From Zanthoxylum bungeanum (lineage: Eukaryota; Streptophyta; Magnoliopsida; Sapindales; Rutaceae): a stretch of DNA of 64,000 nucleotides. Below the pieces are notes generated by a model. That model was not told where the DNA came from. It ran no database searches and saw only the letters and a list, made by a program, of their open reading frames with translations. The DNA is taken from positions 50,563-114,562 of the forward strand of contig SKCR01031800.1 of the NCBI GenBank assembly GCA_019454045.1. The letters are read 5' to 3'. The position numbers and the translations under genes were made by a program. Below, one piece after another: positions 11,437 to 22,239 of the stretch (the first letter of the stretch is position 1; every line of letters begins with the position of its first letter).

Positions 11437-14400
11437 TGTAGGCACTGCATTTTTGCATGTAAGTCCCTATAATGAGTCTCATTTAGAGGCACTACCTTTT
11501 AAGTCGCGGGAAACAGATGTCGGAAGGTAAAAGTCAGAAATTGGTATTTTGTTGGATTTTAGTTCGCTTGTTTCGCTTCGGGTTCGCTTGTTGGACCTTT
11601 ATTTTAAAACACACCAAGCCCATCTCACCCAAGCCCAATCCAAAAAATAATTAAAACATTTAAAATACATGTCACAAATTAAAACCAATCAAATTAAATT
11701 AAAATAACTAAATTGAAATTGAATTAAAACAAATTAAATTTAAAAATAAATCTTTTCCTAAATTAAATAAATTAAATTCCTAATCTAAATATATCCCTAC
11801 CTAAATTAAACTAAATCATATCCAAATTTAAAAATCACATACCAAATTAAAATAAATCAAATAAAATATAAAATATATCCCTACCTAATTAACAAATTAA
11901 CTACCTAAATAAAAGAAATTACATGTCTAATTAACAAAATCAAATATATTAACTTCCTAAACTAGCCAAGACATGTCTCCAACCAAATAATTGATTTTCC
12001 TTGTGTGACACTAATTGGTCTCCTTCCTATTCAAAACCATGCAAACCCTACCTTGTCACTATAAAAATAGCACAAATCCAACCCTAGGACCTCATCCTCT
12101 CTCACGGCAAAAAGCCAACAAAAACAATAACAAACAAAGTGAATAAAACCCTAATCAACAGCCCTTGGCCATTGCCCTCACGCCCTTGGCTTCACGCCAT
12201 CACCAAACCAACAACTTCACTCACGTAGCAAAACCTTCCATTAACAGCAGCCTCCACCAGCACAAAAACCAGCAAAAGACCTTAAGCAGCCCACGAACCA
12301 GACACGTAAACCACTCTCAAGCCTCACAATCTTCACGCACAAGGCCAACTATAACCCAGTAACCTTCACGATATATGTAGCAGCCACAAACCGACCAGAT
12401 ACCACTCCACTGACTCACCTCTCACGGCCTGGAATAAAGCCTCACGCCACCTGCACCCTCACATAGCCTCAACCCACGTCAAATACTACTCCCTGCCACT
12501 CAAAGCAACGGCAGGCACATAGCCCCCCTCACGTCCTTAACCCCTTTAAACGTAAACCTTCAACAGCCTCATAGGAATACACGTCAACACCCAAACGCAT
12601 CCCCTACATGCCCTGCCACAGCGCACACATGCCCCTTTTAACAACCTTCAGAAAGTAGCCCCTATCCACACAGATATTCACTGCACAACCAATCCCCTTT
12701 TACCGAACAAATAACCCAAAACAGTCCCCAAAAGTAGCCCTGAAACTACCCAAAAATACACCCTGAAACGACCTAAAACAGTCCCCGAATTAGCCTTAAA
12801 ACAGTCCACAAATTCCCTAAAATAGTGAACAGAAAATACAGCAAAAACAGCAGCAAAACGGAGTGAAAATAGTGACCAAAATAGTAAAACAACGAGCTAA
12901 GACGTTAATCCAGTGAACCGGAAGAGTTGCGGAGTGATAGCCCTTCCGACGGCCGTGAAACGCGAGTCCGAAAGTCGATATAAAAGGTTAGACCTGAGGG
13001 TACTTTTCCTATTATTTCCATCTATCTTTTCAGTTGTTTTATTCATTTTTTATCGCATGAGAGTCGTCTATTGGTGCATGATTGTGGCCCTTGAATAAAT
13101 AGAAAATGCATGAATTTTAAAATGATGTATGTTGTGGCCCTTGAATAAAATGAAAAATGTGTCGCCTCTCATTGTATATAGGATGGAAACCCGGACATAA
13201 ATTTCATAGCCGATTTCGAATGGACGATAGTATGATCTATACTCGGGATACAACTCCACGTACCACTTGAGTAAACATCGCATATTTTGTTTTATGTTGT
13301 TTTGATTTGTTCATTATTCACTACTTGATTTCCGCATGTTATTTGTTTATATGTATGATGTGATCGAGCGCATGGGCTTAGTAAGTTGGATTAAAGGTCC
13401 CCAATTTTGAGGGGGTTAAAATCGTTTACCACGATGCTTTACCGCGCCGATTGACGTATATTCGGTTGAATGTAAGATGTGTTCAATCAGATATACGAAG
13501 CCAATATTATTGTCTTTATTTTTATATGCATGATGTGATCGAGCGCATAGGCTTAGTAAGTTGGATTAAAGGTCCCATATTTTGAGGGGTTAAAATCCTT
13601 TACCACGATGCTTTACCGCGCCGGTTGATGTATATTCGGTTGAATGTAAGATGTGTTCAATCGGGTATACGAAGCCGATATGACTGTATTTATTTTTTAT
13701 ATGCATGATGTGATCGAGCGCATGGGCTTAGTAAGTTGGATTAAAGGTCCCCTATTTTGAGGGGTTAAAACCCTTTACCACAATGCTTTTCCGCACCGAT
13801 TGATGTATATTCGGTTGAATATAAGAGGTGTTCAATCGGTTATACGAAGCTGATATTATTGTCTTTATTTTTTATATGCATTATGTGATCGAGCGCATGG
13901 GCTTAGTAAGTTGGATTAAAGGTCTCATATTCTGAGGGGTTAAAATCATTTACCACGATGCTTTGTCGCGCCGGTTGATGTATATTCGGTTGAATGTAAG
14001 ATGTATTCAATCGGGTATACGAAGTCTGATATTGTTGTCTTTATCTTTGTACGCATTGTAATGAAAAGCGCAATGGGCTTATGGTGTTGGACTAAAAGGT
14101 TCTCCATTTGGGGGAAGAAAAGCCTAAAATGCTACCTTTACCACGATATTTTCCGCGTCTTTCATCTATATATTGCATCGTCTATCTTTGTCTTGGCTCG
14201 ATCTATAATCATTGGTGTACCCATGTCATGATAGCATTTGGGCATTATTTCTCACGTTATATAGGATGGAAACCCGGACATAAATTTCATAGCCGATTCC
14301 GAATGGACGGTAGTATGATCTGTACTCGGGACACAATTCCACGTACCACTTGGAAAAAGGCCAACGCACGTGTGTGTCAATTCTAGATATCTTTTATGCA

Positions 14401-14980
14401 TCACATCACGACATGTCTATTTTAGTGTATAGTTGTCTCTTTTTACCTTATGCATTTGTATTACCTCTTTAGTTATCTATTCCCATTATGCGCTTAATTG
14501 TCTTCCCCTAATATGCATGCTTGTAAGAATGTTATTTGTTTGCGCTTCTGTGTCTACCAATGTGAAATTGTATGCTTTCCGTATGTCAATTTATCTTTAT
14601 GCATGAATTCAGAAATAGATTATATGCAAATAGGTTGTATGCAAATATGAAAATGTGTTATATGTAAGCTTAGATATGAGCTTTGTACCTATGCATGCAA
14701 ATTTATGAGTAAACTATCCTTGGAAATATGTTGCTTAGGCTTGGTAAGATTATTGCACAAATCATTTTATTACAAGTGGCATAAGTAAGGGACCATTCCG
14801 AACCCAACGGTTTGAGGTCTTCCCTTGCGAGGGGTGAGTGCGGCCTTAAATATTTGTCCCGGTTCACACCGGGTGGCAACTCCATTATTCTCCAGTTTAG
14901 TCCCCTGTGGGCTACTCCGTACTCCCAACCGGGCCGCGAGCCCGGAACAGCATGTGTCGCCTAGTTTCTGTGTTCCCACA
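11437..14980 (+). mobile_element. 3.5 kb solo LTR inside the 44-bp array
   Basis: Starts TGTAGGCACTGC, ends GTTCCCACA and is flanked by GCTGG at 11432-11436 and 14981-14985, which is one GCTGG in an intact array unit. No second LTR, PBS or coding region exists inside, so it is best read as a solo LTR of a long-LTR Gypsy family (Ogre/Tat-like size; lineage uncertain). It includes an A-rich part (11600-12000), a C-rich part (12100-12800), a 173-bp tandem array and a duplicated segment around CATAGCCGATT(T/C)CGAATGGAC (about 13205 and 14288). Confidence 0.75.
13350..14060 (+). repeat. 173-bp tandem array within the solo LTR
   Basis: Four good copies starting ATGTGATCGAGCGCATGGGC at about 13357, 13530, 13705 and 13878, plus a decayed fifth near 14050. 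Each carries GTATATTCGGTTGAAT(G/A)TAAGA and a short inverted theme around the GTTCAATC(A/G)G segment. Confidence 0.85.
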
Positions 14981-15108
14981 GCTGGATTCGTTCCAATGAG
15001 GCCTCATTACACCACCGGCTCGGGGCTGGATTCGTTCCGCCGAGGCCTTATTGCACCACCGACTCGGGGCTGGATTCATTCCGCCGAGGCTTTGTGGTTG
15101 ATTCAGCT
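14981..15108 (+). repeat. Continuation of the 44-bp array
   Basis: Three further units of the array interrupted at 11436, confirming that the intervening 3.5 kb was inserted into a pre-existing array. Confidence 0.85.
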
Positions 15109-15590
15109 CGGGGTCGGGTTACATCCCACCGAGTCAGCCCTTCGGACTGGGGACGTAACATTCCCCCAGGTCTTAGTGCCTCTTTTCACTCGGGGTCGGG
15201 TTACGTCCCACCGAGCCAGCCCTTCGGACTGGGGACGTAACATTCCCCCAGGTCCAAGTACCTCTTTTCACTCGGGGTCGGGTTACGTCCCACCGAGTCA
15301 GCCCTTCGGACTGGGGACCCAACATTCCCCCAGGTCCAAGTGCCTCTTTTCACTCGAGGTCGGGTTACGTCCCACCGAGTCAGCCCTTCAGACTGGGGAC
15401 GTAACATTCCCTCAGGTCCAAGTGCCTCTTTTCACTCGGGGTCGGGTTACGTCTCACCGAGTCAGCTCTTCGGACTGGGGACGTAACATTCCTCCAGGTC
15501 CAAGTGCGTCTATTCACTCGGGGTCGGGTTACGTCCCACCGAGTCAGCCCTTCGGACTGGGGACGTACCATTCCCCTCAGATCCAGGCGT
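15109..15590 (+). repeat. 82-bp tandem array, six units
   Basis: Unit core GGGGTCGGGTTACGTCCCAC followed by CGAGTCAGCCCTTCGGACTG and a pyrimidine-rich spacer. Starts fall near 15110, 15192, 15274, 15357, 15437 and 15519. The 299-codon frame 14825-15724 is a by-product of the array and of the solo LTR end, and is not a gene. Confidence 0.85.
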
Positions 15591-15988
15591 CTCTCTCAGC
15601 TCAAGGAATGATCACATGCCACCGAGCACATCATTATCAGCTCATAGGAAAAATTTTCCCCTCACAATCAAGGTGGGATCAGTCAGGGGTTAGGACCTCC
15701 AGATCTTTGGTATGGACACTATAGATGAGAAGTCAATTTTAGTTTGGGCGGCAAGAGGAGCTTCGTCTCCTGGTAGGACGACCCAAGTGAAGCTTCAAGA
15801 TGGAGGATCGTTCTGAATGGGATCAGCATCTTCGATAACCGAGGATATGAAGATAGACTTGGTTGATGACGAAGGCAGTTTTTCTGTGATTTCTGGAGCG
15901 ACCACCAGCAGGGCGATCAGCACACCATCTTTATATAGTTCCCGGCATCAACTCACTAACTCGTTGATACCGAAAACTATGGGACAAA
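15591..15988 (+). other. 3' interior of Gypsy element
   Basis: Non-coding sequence between the last array and the 3' LTR. No clear polypurine tract; the bases before the LTR read AACTATGGGACAAA. Confidence 0.5.
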
Positions 15989-16901
15989 TGTTGATGGTGT
16001 ATTTTTAAGTACTATGCCATAAAAAGTGCAGGCGGGGACAAGGACGAGATTTCCCCCCTCTTTTTGGAAAATCAAGTGTTCAGAGGGCCCGGATCGGCCA
16101 TCACCCAGAAAGAAAAGTCCGAACGTGGTCTCCCAGATTTAGCCGACCAAGGCACGCAGTACGATGTTAACTACGAGGCCGACCACTTTTATGGTTGTCA
16201 GCTCGGCTCGGATCCATCTTGGTCTCCGTGTGAAGGTCGAGAAGCCCAGATATATCAGGACGGGATATGAGTAGTCGATGAGTTGAGTAAAAGAATTTGG
16301 CCGACCACTTACCCACCGACAGAAGATGAGTCAACAATTCTTCTCAGCCACGTGTCATCTCCCGGAGACACCCACCAGGCTGTCATCATTACTAAGTTGC
16401 GTGTGGCAGTAGAAAATCAAATTGATGTGATGAGATGTCAGACGACAAGCTTGCTTTCGGTGAAGAGCAGGCCGAGTGCAGAGTACTCATTAAATGAGTC
16501 AAGCGTCACGTGGAAGATTCCGCAAATGGAATAGTAACCGCCTCTTTTTACCGCCTCATTTGTAGTATATAAATGGGGGGCCATAGGGAGAAATGAGGGC
16601 TGTAAAAAAAGCTCTTTGTAATTTTCCTTACAAAACAACTCGGTTTTCACACCGACCGACCACAAATTGGTCGGCCGAGCACGTTATAGCAATAAAAACA
16701 CCCTCTCACTTTGTGCCCGTGGACGTAGGCAGGAATCCTTCCGCCGAACCACGTTAACTCTCTATCTCAATCTGCGTGTTATTCCACCTTCCATTAAGTT
16801 TGCTTTTGGTTCCCCCATAACCAAACAAATTCACTATTGAGGGAGGATTGTCCCGGGGGTAATATTCCATATTGCCCTGAGACGAAAATCAGTCGTCAAC
16901 A
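15989..16901 (+). repeat. Gypsy 3' LTR (913 bp)
   Basis: Starts TGTTGATGGTG and ends GTCGTCAACA, followed by the duplication CATTC. It is the uninterrupted reference for the 5' LTR and shows the original AAGCG site used by the Copia insertion (about 16502). Confidence 0.9.
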
Positions 16902-16906
16902 CATTC

Positions 16907-17229
16907 ATTGTATGACCTTGAGAGTATTGCTCCAATTGTAAAGATGAAAATGAACAAAATGATTTCAAGATTTCAATTCAAGAAAGAAACTGCACTACAA
17001 CAAAAAGTACACATTTATCTTGAACCATAACAGGAGAAAAAAAAATCCAAGCTTGCTAGATCATGAGAGATTTTTCAAGAAGCTAGTGAAAGAAGAATGG
17101 AAGTAGAGTTCCTGAGAAATATTCAAGGCCCATGATTATTGGTTGAATGCAAAAATTAAAGAAACCTGTATTATCAGCCTGCAGATTGATTATAGTCCTC
17201 TTCCTGCTCATCAATGGCCGCGGCAGTCA
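16907..17229 (-). other. 3' flank of copy B
   Basis: Non-coding. The stretch around 17040-17110 and 17190-17230 matches the 3' flank of copy C (about 23720-23885), including CTAGATCATG(A/G)GA and CATCAATGGC(C/T)GCGG. The paralogy therefore extends beyond the coding region. Confidence 0.5.
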
Positions 17230-17732
17230 TCACTCATCAGCAGAAACATCATGTTCAGTTGTATCTTCTGAATCACCAACATCATCATCATTACCAATTT
17301 CACCAGATTGATCATTAGACTCCACTGAATTACCAGAATCACCACCAACATCTTCATCATCACCAATTTCACCAGGTTTATCATTAGACTCCATTGAATT
17401 ACCAGAATCACCACCAACATCTTCATCATCACCACCACCACCGTTTCCATCATCACCAGCTACAGGTGATTGATTAACCGATGGAGACTCAACTGTATTA
17501 CCAGCAACATAACCGCCAACGGCAAGTGCTTGATTAACAGATGGATCAGACTCAATTGAATCAGCAACATAACCCGCTGCTGCAGCTTATTGATTAACCG
17601 ATGGATCAGACTCAATTGTATGATCAGAAGCAACATAACCAGTTGCCGCTGGTCGATTAATCAATGTATCAGCAATATCACTGCTACTGTTTCCTTCAGA
17701 GCCAGTTCCAACATCACCCTCCTATTCTCCAT
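17230..17732 (-). pseudogene. Acidic-protein family, copy B
   Basis: On the minus strand an ATG (17732, MENR) opens a coding region ending at TGA 17230-17232. A frameshift soon after the start and one stop break it; otherwise the frame reads through. It contains repeated ESDPSVNQ, ESDPSVNQ and ESPSVNQ motifs, each followed by a GYVA-type segment, then two copies of a GDDEDVGGDSGNS-type acidic unit, and ends EHDVSADE. Copy C starts MENN and has the matching ESDSTVNQ motif. No known domain is recognised. The upstream region is cut by the Copia element 17806-22078 and continues at 22084-22345. Confidence 0.5.
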
Positions 17733-17805
17733 TGATGATTGATCCCTCTCAAAGAAACATGTTAATGAATGAATTGAATAAATGAACAGTCAGGTTGATT
17801 ATAAA

Positions 17806-18137
17806 TGTTGGAGTCAGCAAGCAAAAGTAACTTGTTGAAGAAGCTGGCAAAAGTAACTTGTTGAAGAAGCTGGCAAAAGTAAAACTTGTTGAAGAAGCTG
17901 GCAAAAGTAAAACGTGTTGAAGAAGCTGGCAACACGTTTTGGCAACTATAAAAGGAGCCTCCAACCATTCGAAAATCATCCCAAAGTGTGTGTAAGCTCC
18001 AAGTAGAGAGCTTGAGAGTGTGTGAGGTTTTTTGGTTAAGTTTTCTTGTTGTAAACTTGAATTTTATTCTTGTAGTAATAAAATTACAATTCGGTTTTTC
18101 CTCAAACACACTCTAAAGTGATCGGTGAATCACAACA
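17806..18137 (+). repeat. 5' LTR of RT-less Copia (332 bp)
   Basis: Starts TGTTGGAGTC and ends GAATCACAACA. It contains four copies of a 26-28 bp unit (TTGTTGAAGAAGCTGGCAAA) and a TATA box in ACTATAAAAGGAGC. The 3' LTR has five units, which explains its greater length. Confidence 0.9.
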
Positions 18138-18790
18138 AGTGGTATCAGAGCTTTGGTTCTTCATTGGGATCGAAAAACCGAAGAACGGAGCTCGGTTCGG
18201 AAAATTCGAGTTCCGGAAAAGTTGTCAAAAATCAACTTTGAGCATACCACCAGCTAGTTCACGTCGAGACGAGCACGGTGGTATTTTCCGGCGATCAAAC
18301 GGAGGTCCAGGGAGCCCTCACGCGCCGCACGCGCCAGGCAGAGAGCTCTCCACGCGCCACCAGTCGCAGACACGCGCCTCACGCGCGCTGAAGGTTGAAG
18401 ACGATACACGTGCCGCCACGTCATCGCCACGTCAGCACCAGCAGCGCACAGTCAGCGCTGAGTCATCCGCCACGTCAGCGCACAGTCAGTGCCCAGTCAG
18501 CCGCCACGTCAGCGCCACGTCAGCCGCCACGTGTCGCCACGTCAGCAGTCGGTCCCACTTTGCCACGTCAGCACGCCACGTCAGCGCCACGTCAGCAGCC
18601 TGGTAAATTTCATTTAGCCCCCTGAAGTTTTGAAATTTACAGTTTTGCCCCAGAACTTTTAGGAATTTACAAATCAGCCCCTGTGTCGGATTTAGACCAA
18701 CGAAGTGTCTATTCCACCATTTTCGACCGTTCCGGACGCAACGGTGACCTCGGATTTGTGAAATTCAGCCCCAATTTTTTATTGTATTTA
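18138..18790 (+). promoter_or_regulatory. PBS and long leader with CCACGTCA cluster
   Basis: The leader between the PBS and gag has no credible start codon for gag. At about 18413-18600 it carries nine CCACGTCA motifs and one CCACGTGTC within 190 bp. The ACGT core is the type bound by plant bZIP factors. The reading frames over it are low-complexity artefacts. Diverged copies of the leader recur on the minus strand at 38090-38490. Confidence 0.6.
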
Positions 18791-18813
18791 CATTTTAAAC
18801 TTTAAAACTTAAA

Positions 18814-19790
18814 ATGGAAATGGAGAGATTCGTCTTCTGGTGCAATGATTAAACTGGCTGCAACTAATTACTCCCTCTGGAGACCTCGGATGATAGATTT
18901 TTTGCATTGCAAAGATTTGTTTGATGTCATCGAGTTGAAGGGAGTGAAACCAGAGTCTGTTAAGGAGTATGACTGGAATAAACTCAACAACAGAACTTTG
19001 GGTCAGATTAGGCAGTGGATCGGTCACAGTGTCTTCCACCACGTAGCACAGGATTCAGATGCTTACGGGATGTGGATAAAGCTGGAAGACATGTTCCAGG
19101 CCAAGACAGCTCGGAATAAAGCCCTGTTAATGAGGCGTTTGGTGAACCTGAAGCTACGGAGTGGAACTTCCGTTGCGGAACACACCAACGAGTTCCAGAG
19201 CCTGGTGAACCAGTTGTCTGCAGTAGACATGCAGCTGGGAGATGAAGTACAAGCCCTCTTACTACTCAGTTCCCTTCCTGATAGCTGGGAGACATTGGTG
19301 GTTACTCTCAGCAATTCCGCTCCAGGAGGTAAAGTTACCATGCCTATGGTAAAAGATGCCCTGTCGAATGAGGAGTCCAGGAGAAAAGATGTTGGCTCAG
19401 AACAGACAGAAGCCTTCGTCACAGAGACTCGAGGAAGACATCAAGGAAGAGACGGAGAGAGAGGCAGAAGCACAACCAGGGGTAGATCCTCAGATGGAAG
19501 GAAGCCTACCTATAAGTGCTACCATTGTGGCATTGTAGGCCACCTAAAGAAGAATTGCCGAAAACTGCAACGAGAGCAGAGAGAAGGCAATCACCAGCCG
19601 AAGAATGACGAAGGAGAGACACTGGTCGTTGTCCAAGCAGATGTAGCAATATGCTCCATACAGGAAGAGACATGCCTTCACAACGCAACCCAAGATGTTG
19701 AGTGGGTGGTAGATACTGCAGCATCCTACCACGTCACTCCTCACAGGATTTCTTCACAACATACAAAGCAGGAGACTTTGGAGCAGTGAA
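18814..19790 (+). pseudogene. Copia gag and protease start
   Basis: From 18845 a frame of 314 codons begins MIKLAATNYSLWRPRM, the usual start of Copia gag (UBN2 type). The family's further N-terminus (MEME at 18814) lies in another frame because of an extra T. A CX2CX4HX4C zinc knuckle (CYHCGIVGHLKKNC) follows near residue 225, then the protease site WVVDTAASYH, where DSGA-type sequence is usual. After that the frame is lost and integrase continues in the frame opening at 19702. Gag would form the particle and bind RNA. Confidence 0.85.
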
Positions 19791-21221
19791 GATGGGAAAT
19801 ATCAGTTCCTCTGGGATAGTAGGAATGGGTGATATTCAGTTGCGGACAAATGTCGGGTGTACATTGATCTTGAAGGATGTCCTGCATGTTCCAGAACTTC
19901 GGCTGAATGTACTCTCGGGGATAGCTCTTGACAAACAGGGCTATGAAAATCACTTCAGAAATGGCACATGGAGAATGACGAAAGGTGTCATGGTTGTCGC
20001 CCGAGGACATGCTTGCGGCGCACTATACAAGACTCATGTGAAGATTTGTGCAGACAGCCTCAATGTAGCTGAAAAAGAGGCTTCTCAAAATCTGTGGAAC
20101 CAGAGACTCGGACACATGAGTGGGAGAGGGTTGTCTACCCTGAACAAGAAGGAGCTTACCAAGGATGCTGCACGAGGTCCTTGCAACCACTACTCGATTG
20201 GTAAGCAACGCAGAGTCTCATTTGATTTCTCTTCAGAGAGAAGATCAGAGTTGCTCAGTCTGGTGCACTCTGATGTTTGTGGTCCCTTGGAGGTTGATTC
20301 ATTGGGCGGTAACAAGTTTTTTCTGACTTTCATCGATGATGCTTCACGGAAAATCTGGGTGTATTTCCTCAAGACGAAGGATCAGGTCCTAGATCAGTTC
20401 AAGCTGTTCCACGCCATGGTAGAGCATGAAACAGGGAAGAAGCTGAAGTGCCTTCGCACAGACGATGAAGGCAAGTACAGTTCCAGGGAGTTCGAAGCCT
20501 ACTGCATGAGACAAACATTCGACATGAGAGAACTGTTACACACACTCCACAACATAATGGTGTCGCTGCAAGCATGAACCGCACCATTATGGAGAAAGTC
20601 AGAGGAATGATCAGTATGGCTAAGCTGCCAAAGCCATTCTGGGGAGAAGCTGTTCGTGCTGCCTGTTACCTGATCAACAGATCACCAACTGAACCGTTGA
20701 ACTTGGAGATTCCGGAGAAAGTGTGGTCTGGTAAGAATCCCTCCTACACTCACCCTAGAGTATTCGGTTGTTTAGCCGTTGTACATGTATCCAATGAGCT
20801 CAGGGAGAAGCTCGATGCAAGGACAACTCCATGTATATTCCTAGGCCATGGAGATGAAGAATTTGGATACAGACTATGGGATCCGAAGGAAAAGATGGTC
20901 ATCAGAAGCCAGGAAGTAGAGTTTCTTGAAGACCGAACAATTGAAGACATTGAAATGCCCAGAATGTCTTCCAAATCCAGTGCCAACAGAAATCCAGACC
21001 CAGCACCAGCACAATTGGCCACAGATATGGTGCACGAGGAAATTCCAGAAGCAGAACCAGAGGAGGCAGATAGAGATGTTGAGCAGGGGGAGACACAGCC
21101 TGTTCCATCAGAGATTACAGAAGAAAGTGTTGAGCAGGGGGAGCCGCAGCCCAACCCTCCACTAGAAGCTGCAAGATCATTCACAGAGATGGATGATGAT
21201 AGACCTCCTGAAACCAGTTGA
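19702..21221 (+). pseudogene. Copia integrase with altered active site
   Basis: The frame 19702-20577 covers the end of protease, the zinc-binding region (LWNQRLGHMS, with Asn and Tyr where His and Cys are usual) and the catalytic core with Asp in HSDVCGPL and Asp in LRTDDEGKYSS. A frameshift near 20545 separates the next part. Read in frame, that part gives GVAASMNRTIM, with Ala where the third catalytic residue Glu is expected. From 20574 the C-terminal part (FWGEAVRAACYLINRSP, FGYRLWDPKEKM) and the acidic linker are open until a stop at 21220. The sequence ends at the start of the RT region (GSEYILLTD). Confidence 0.85.
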
Positions 21222-21339
21222 CCTCAGACAAGAAGATCTGAGCGAGGCAGGATTCCATCAACCAGATATCCGGGATCCGAATATATTCTGCTTACTGATG
21301 TGGGGGAGCCAGAGAGTTTCCCAAAGGCAAGAAGGCACT

Positions 21340-21560
21340 GAGGAACAAATGAATGAAGAAACATGACAGCAAAACTGTGCAGAGACACAACAGAAGATTA
21401 CTGTGCAGAGACACAGTGGATTGTACTATGCAGAGACATAGCAGGAGAATACTGTACAGAGATGCAGTGAAGTGTGCTGTGCAGAGACACAGCCGACATG
21501 ACAACGAAGGAACGATGATCGGGACAAGTTAGAGTTGTGCAGAGACATAACCGGGATAGC
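21340..21560 (+). repeat. CAGAGACA repeats replacing the RT region
   Basis: About eight spaced copies of GCAGAGACA(C/T)A with variable 15-25 bp spacers, positioned where reverse transcriptase should begin. The related copy at 36580-36735 has the same type of repeats in the same place. Confidence 0.75.
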
Positions 21561-21717
21561 TGTCAGATGATACAGAGAACTACGATTGGCTTGATCCCAA
21601 CTCAGGGTACGTAGGCAGTCATACAGATACAGCCAGGGGAGGATCCTTTTGAGGATCCGGTTTGGATGATTGATGGTCGGCTCAGATTTTAGTGCAATCT
21701 TCACCGAGGGGGAGATT

Positions 21718-22078
21718 TGTTGGAGTCAGCAAGCAAAAGTAACTTGTTGAAGAAGCTGGCAAAAGTAACTTGTGTGAAGAAGCTGGCAAAAGTAAAACTT
21801 GTTGAAGAAGCTGGCAAAAGTAAAACTTGTTGAAGAAGCTGGCAAAAGTAAAAACGTGTTGAGAAGCTGGCAACACGTTTTGGCAACTATAAAAGGAGCC
21901 CTCCAACCATTCGAAAATCATCCCAAAGTGTGTGTAAGCTCCAAGTAGAGAGCTTGAGAGTGTGTGAGGTTTTTTGGTTAAGTTTCTAGTTGTAAACTTG
22001 AATTTTATTCTTGTAGTAATAAAATTACAATTCGGTTTTTCCTCAAATACACTCTAAAGTGATCGGTGAATCACAACA
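21718..22078 (+). repeat. 3' LTR of RT-less Copia (361 bp)
   Basis: Same ends and TATA region as the 5' LTR, but five instead of four internal 26-28 bp units, and several substitutions. The two LTRs have therefore diverged since insertion. Confidence 0.9.
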
Positions 22079-22239
22079 ATAAAGACTCTCGCTGCTTGCT
22101 AGCTAGGCCTATACGTTGTTATTTCAGTTATATTCACTAAAGGGTTGGTGCTAGCCTTGCTTGATTGTCAACTTCTTGCTCGAGCAGGTGAGGTGAAACA
22201 TAGGTGAAGGGCTATTAATAGTTTCAACTAAAATCCGTT

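Larger units (their letters stand above)
3053..16901 (+). mobile_element. Ty3/Gypsy LARD-like element with nested insertions
   Basis: Bounded by LTRs and flanked by the 5-bp target duplication CATTC (3048-3052 and 16902-16906). Removing the nested Copia (3569-8850 plus one AAGCG) and the 3.5 kb solo LTR (11437-14980) leaves about 5 kb. After the 5' LTR comes a PBS (TTGGCGCCGTCTGTGGGGA, about 9252-9270) and a gag stub. The rest is non-coding tandem arrays with no protease, reverse transcriptase or integrase. This fits a large retrotransposon derivative mobilised in trans. The first base pair reads TA instead of TG. Confidence 0.85.
17806..22078 (+). mobile_element. RT-less Copia retrotransposon (non-autonomous)
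   Basis: Complete element with LTRs (17806-18137 and 21718-22078), target duplication ATAAA (17801-17805 and 22079-22083), a PBS for initiator methionine tRNA (TGGTATCAGAGC, 18140-18151) and a polypurine tract (GAGGGGGAGATTT). It encodes gag, protease and integrase, but reverse transcriptase and RNase H are absent. Their place is taken by CAGAGACA-type repeats (about 21370-21550). A second copy at 35722-37213 has the same arrangement, so the deletion predates amplification and the family must have moved in trans. Confidence 0.9.

Noticed and set aside
10460..11482. Many overlapping open frames on both strands
   Set aside because: They are translations of the 44-bp tandem array. The same sequence is open in several frames, and no start, splice or protein signal is specific.
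10490..15590. Regular repeats resembling a CRISPR array
   Set aside because: Units are head-to-tail without unique spacers, in a plant genome and inside a retrotransposon.
14825..15724. 299-codon open frame
   Set aside because: It crosses the end of a solo LTR, the 44-bp array and the 82-bp array; no protein could have evolved across these boundaries.
17211..17456. Met/Val/Leu-rich minus-strand frame
   Set aside because: It is a shadow of the acidic frame of copy B; GATGATGAAGATGTTGG-type codons read as Asp/Glu/Val in the meaningful frame.
18118..18625. 162- and 76-codon frames rich in Ser, Arg and His
   Set aside because: They cover the LTR end, PBS and CCACGTCA leader of the Copia element; GC-rich repeats keep the frames open.
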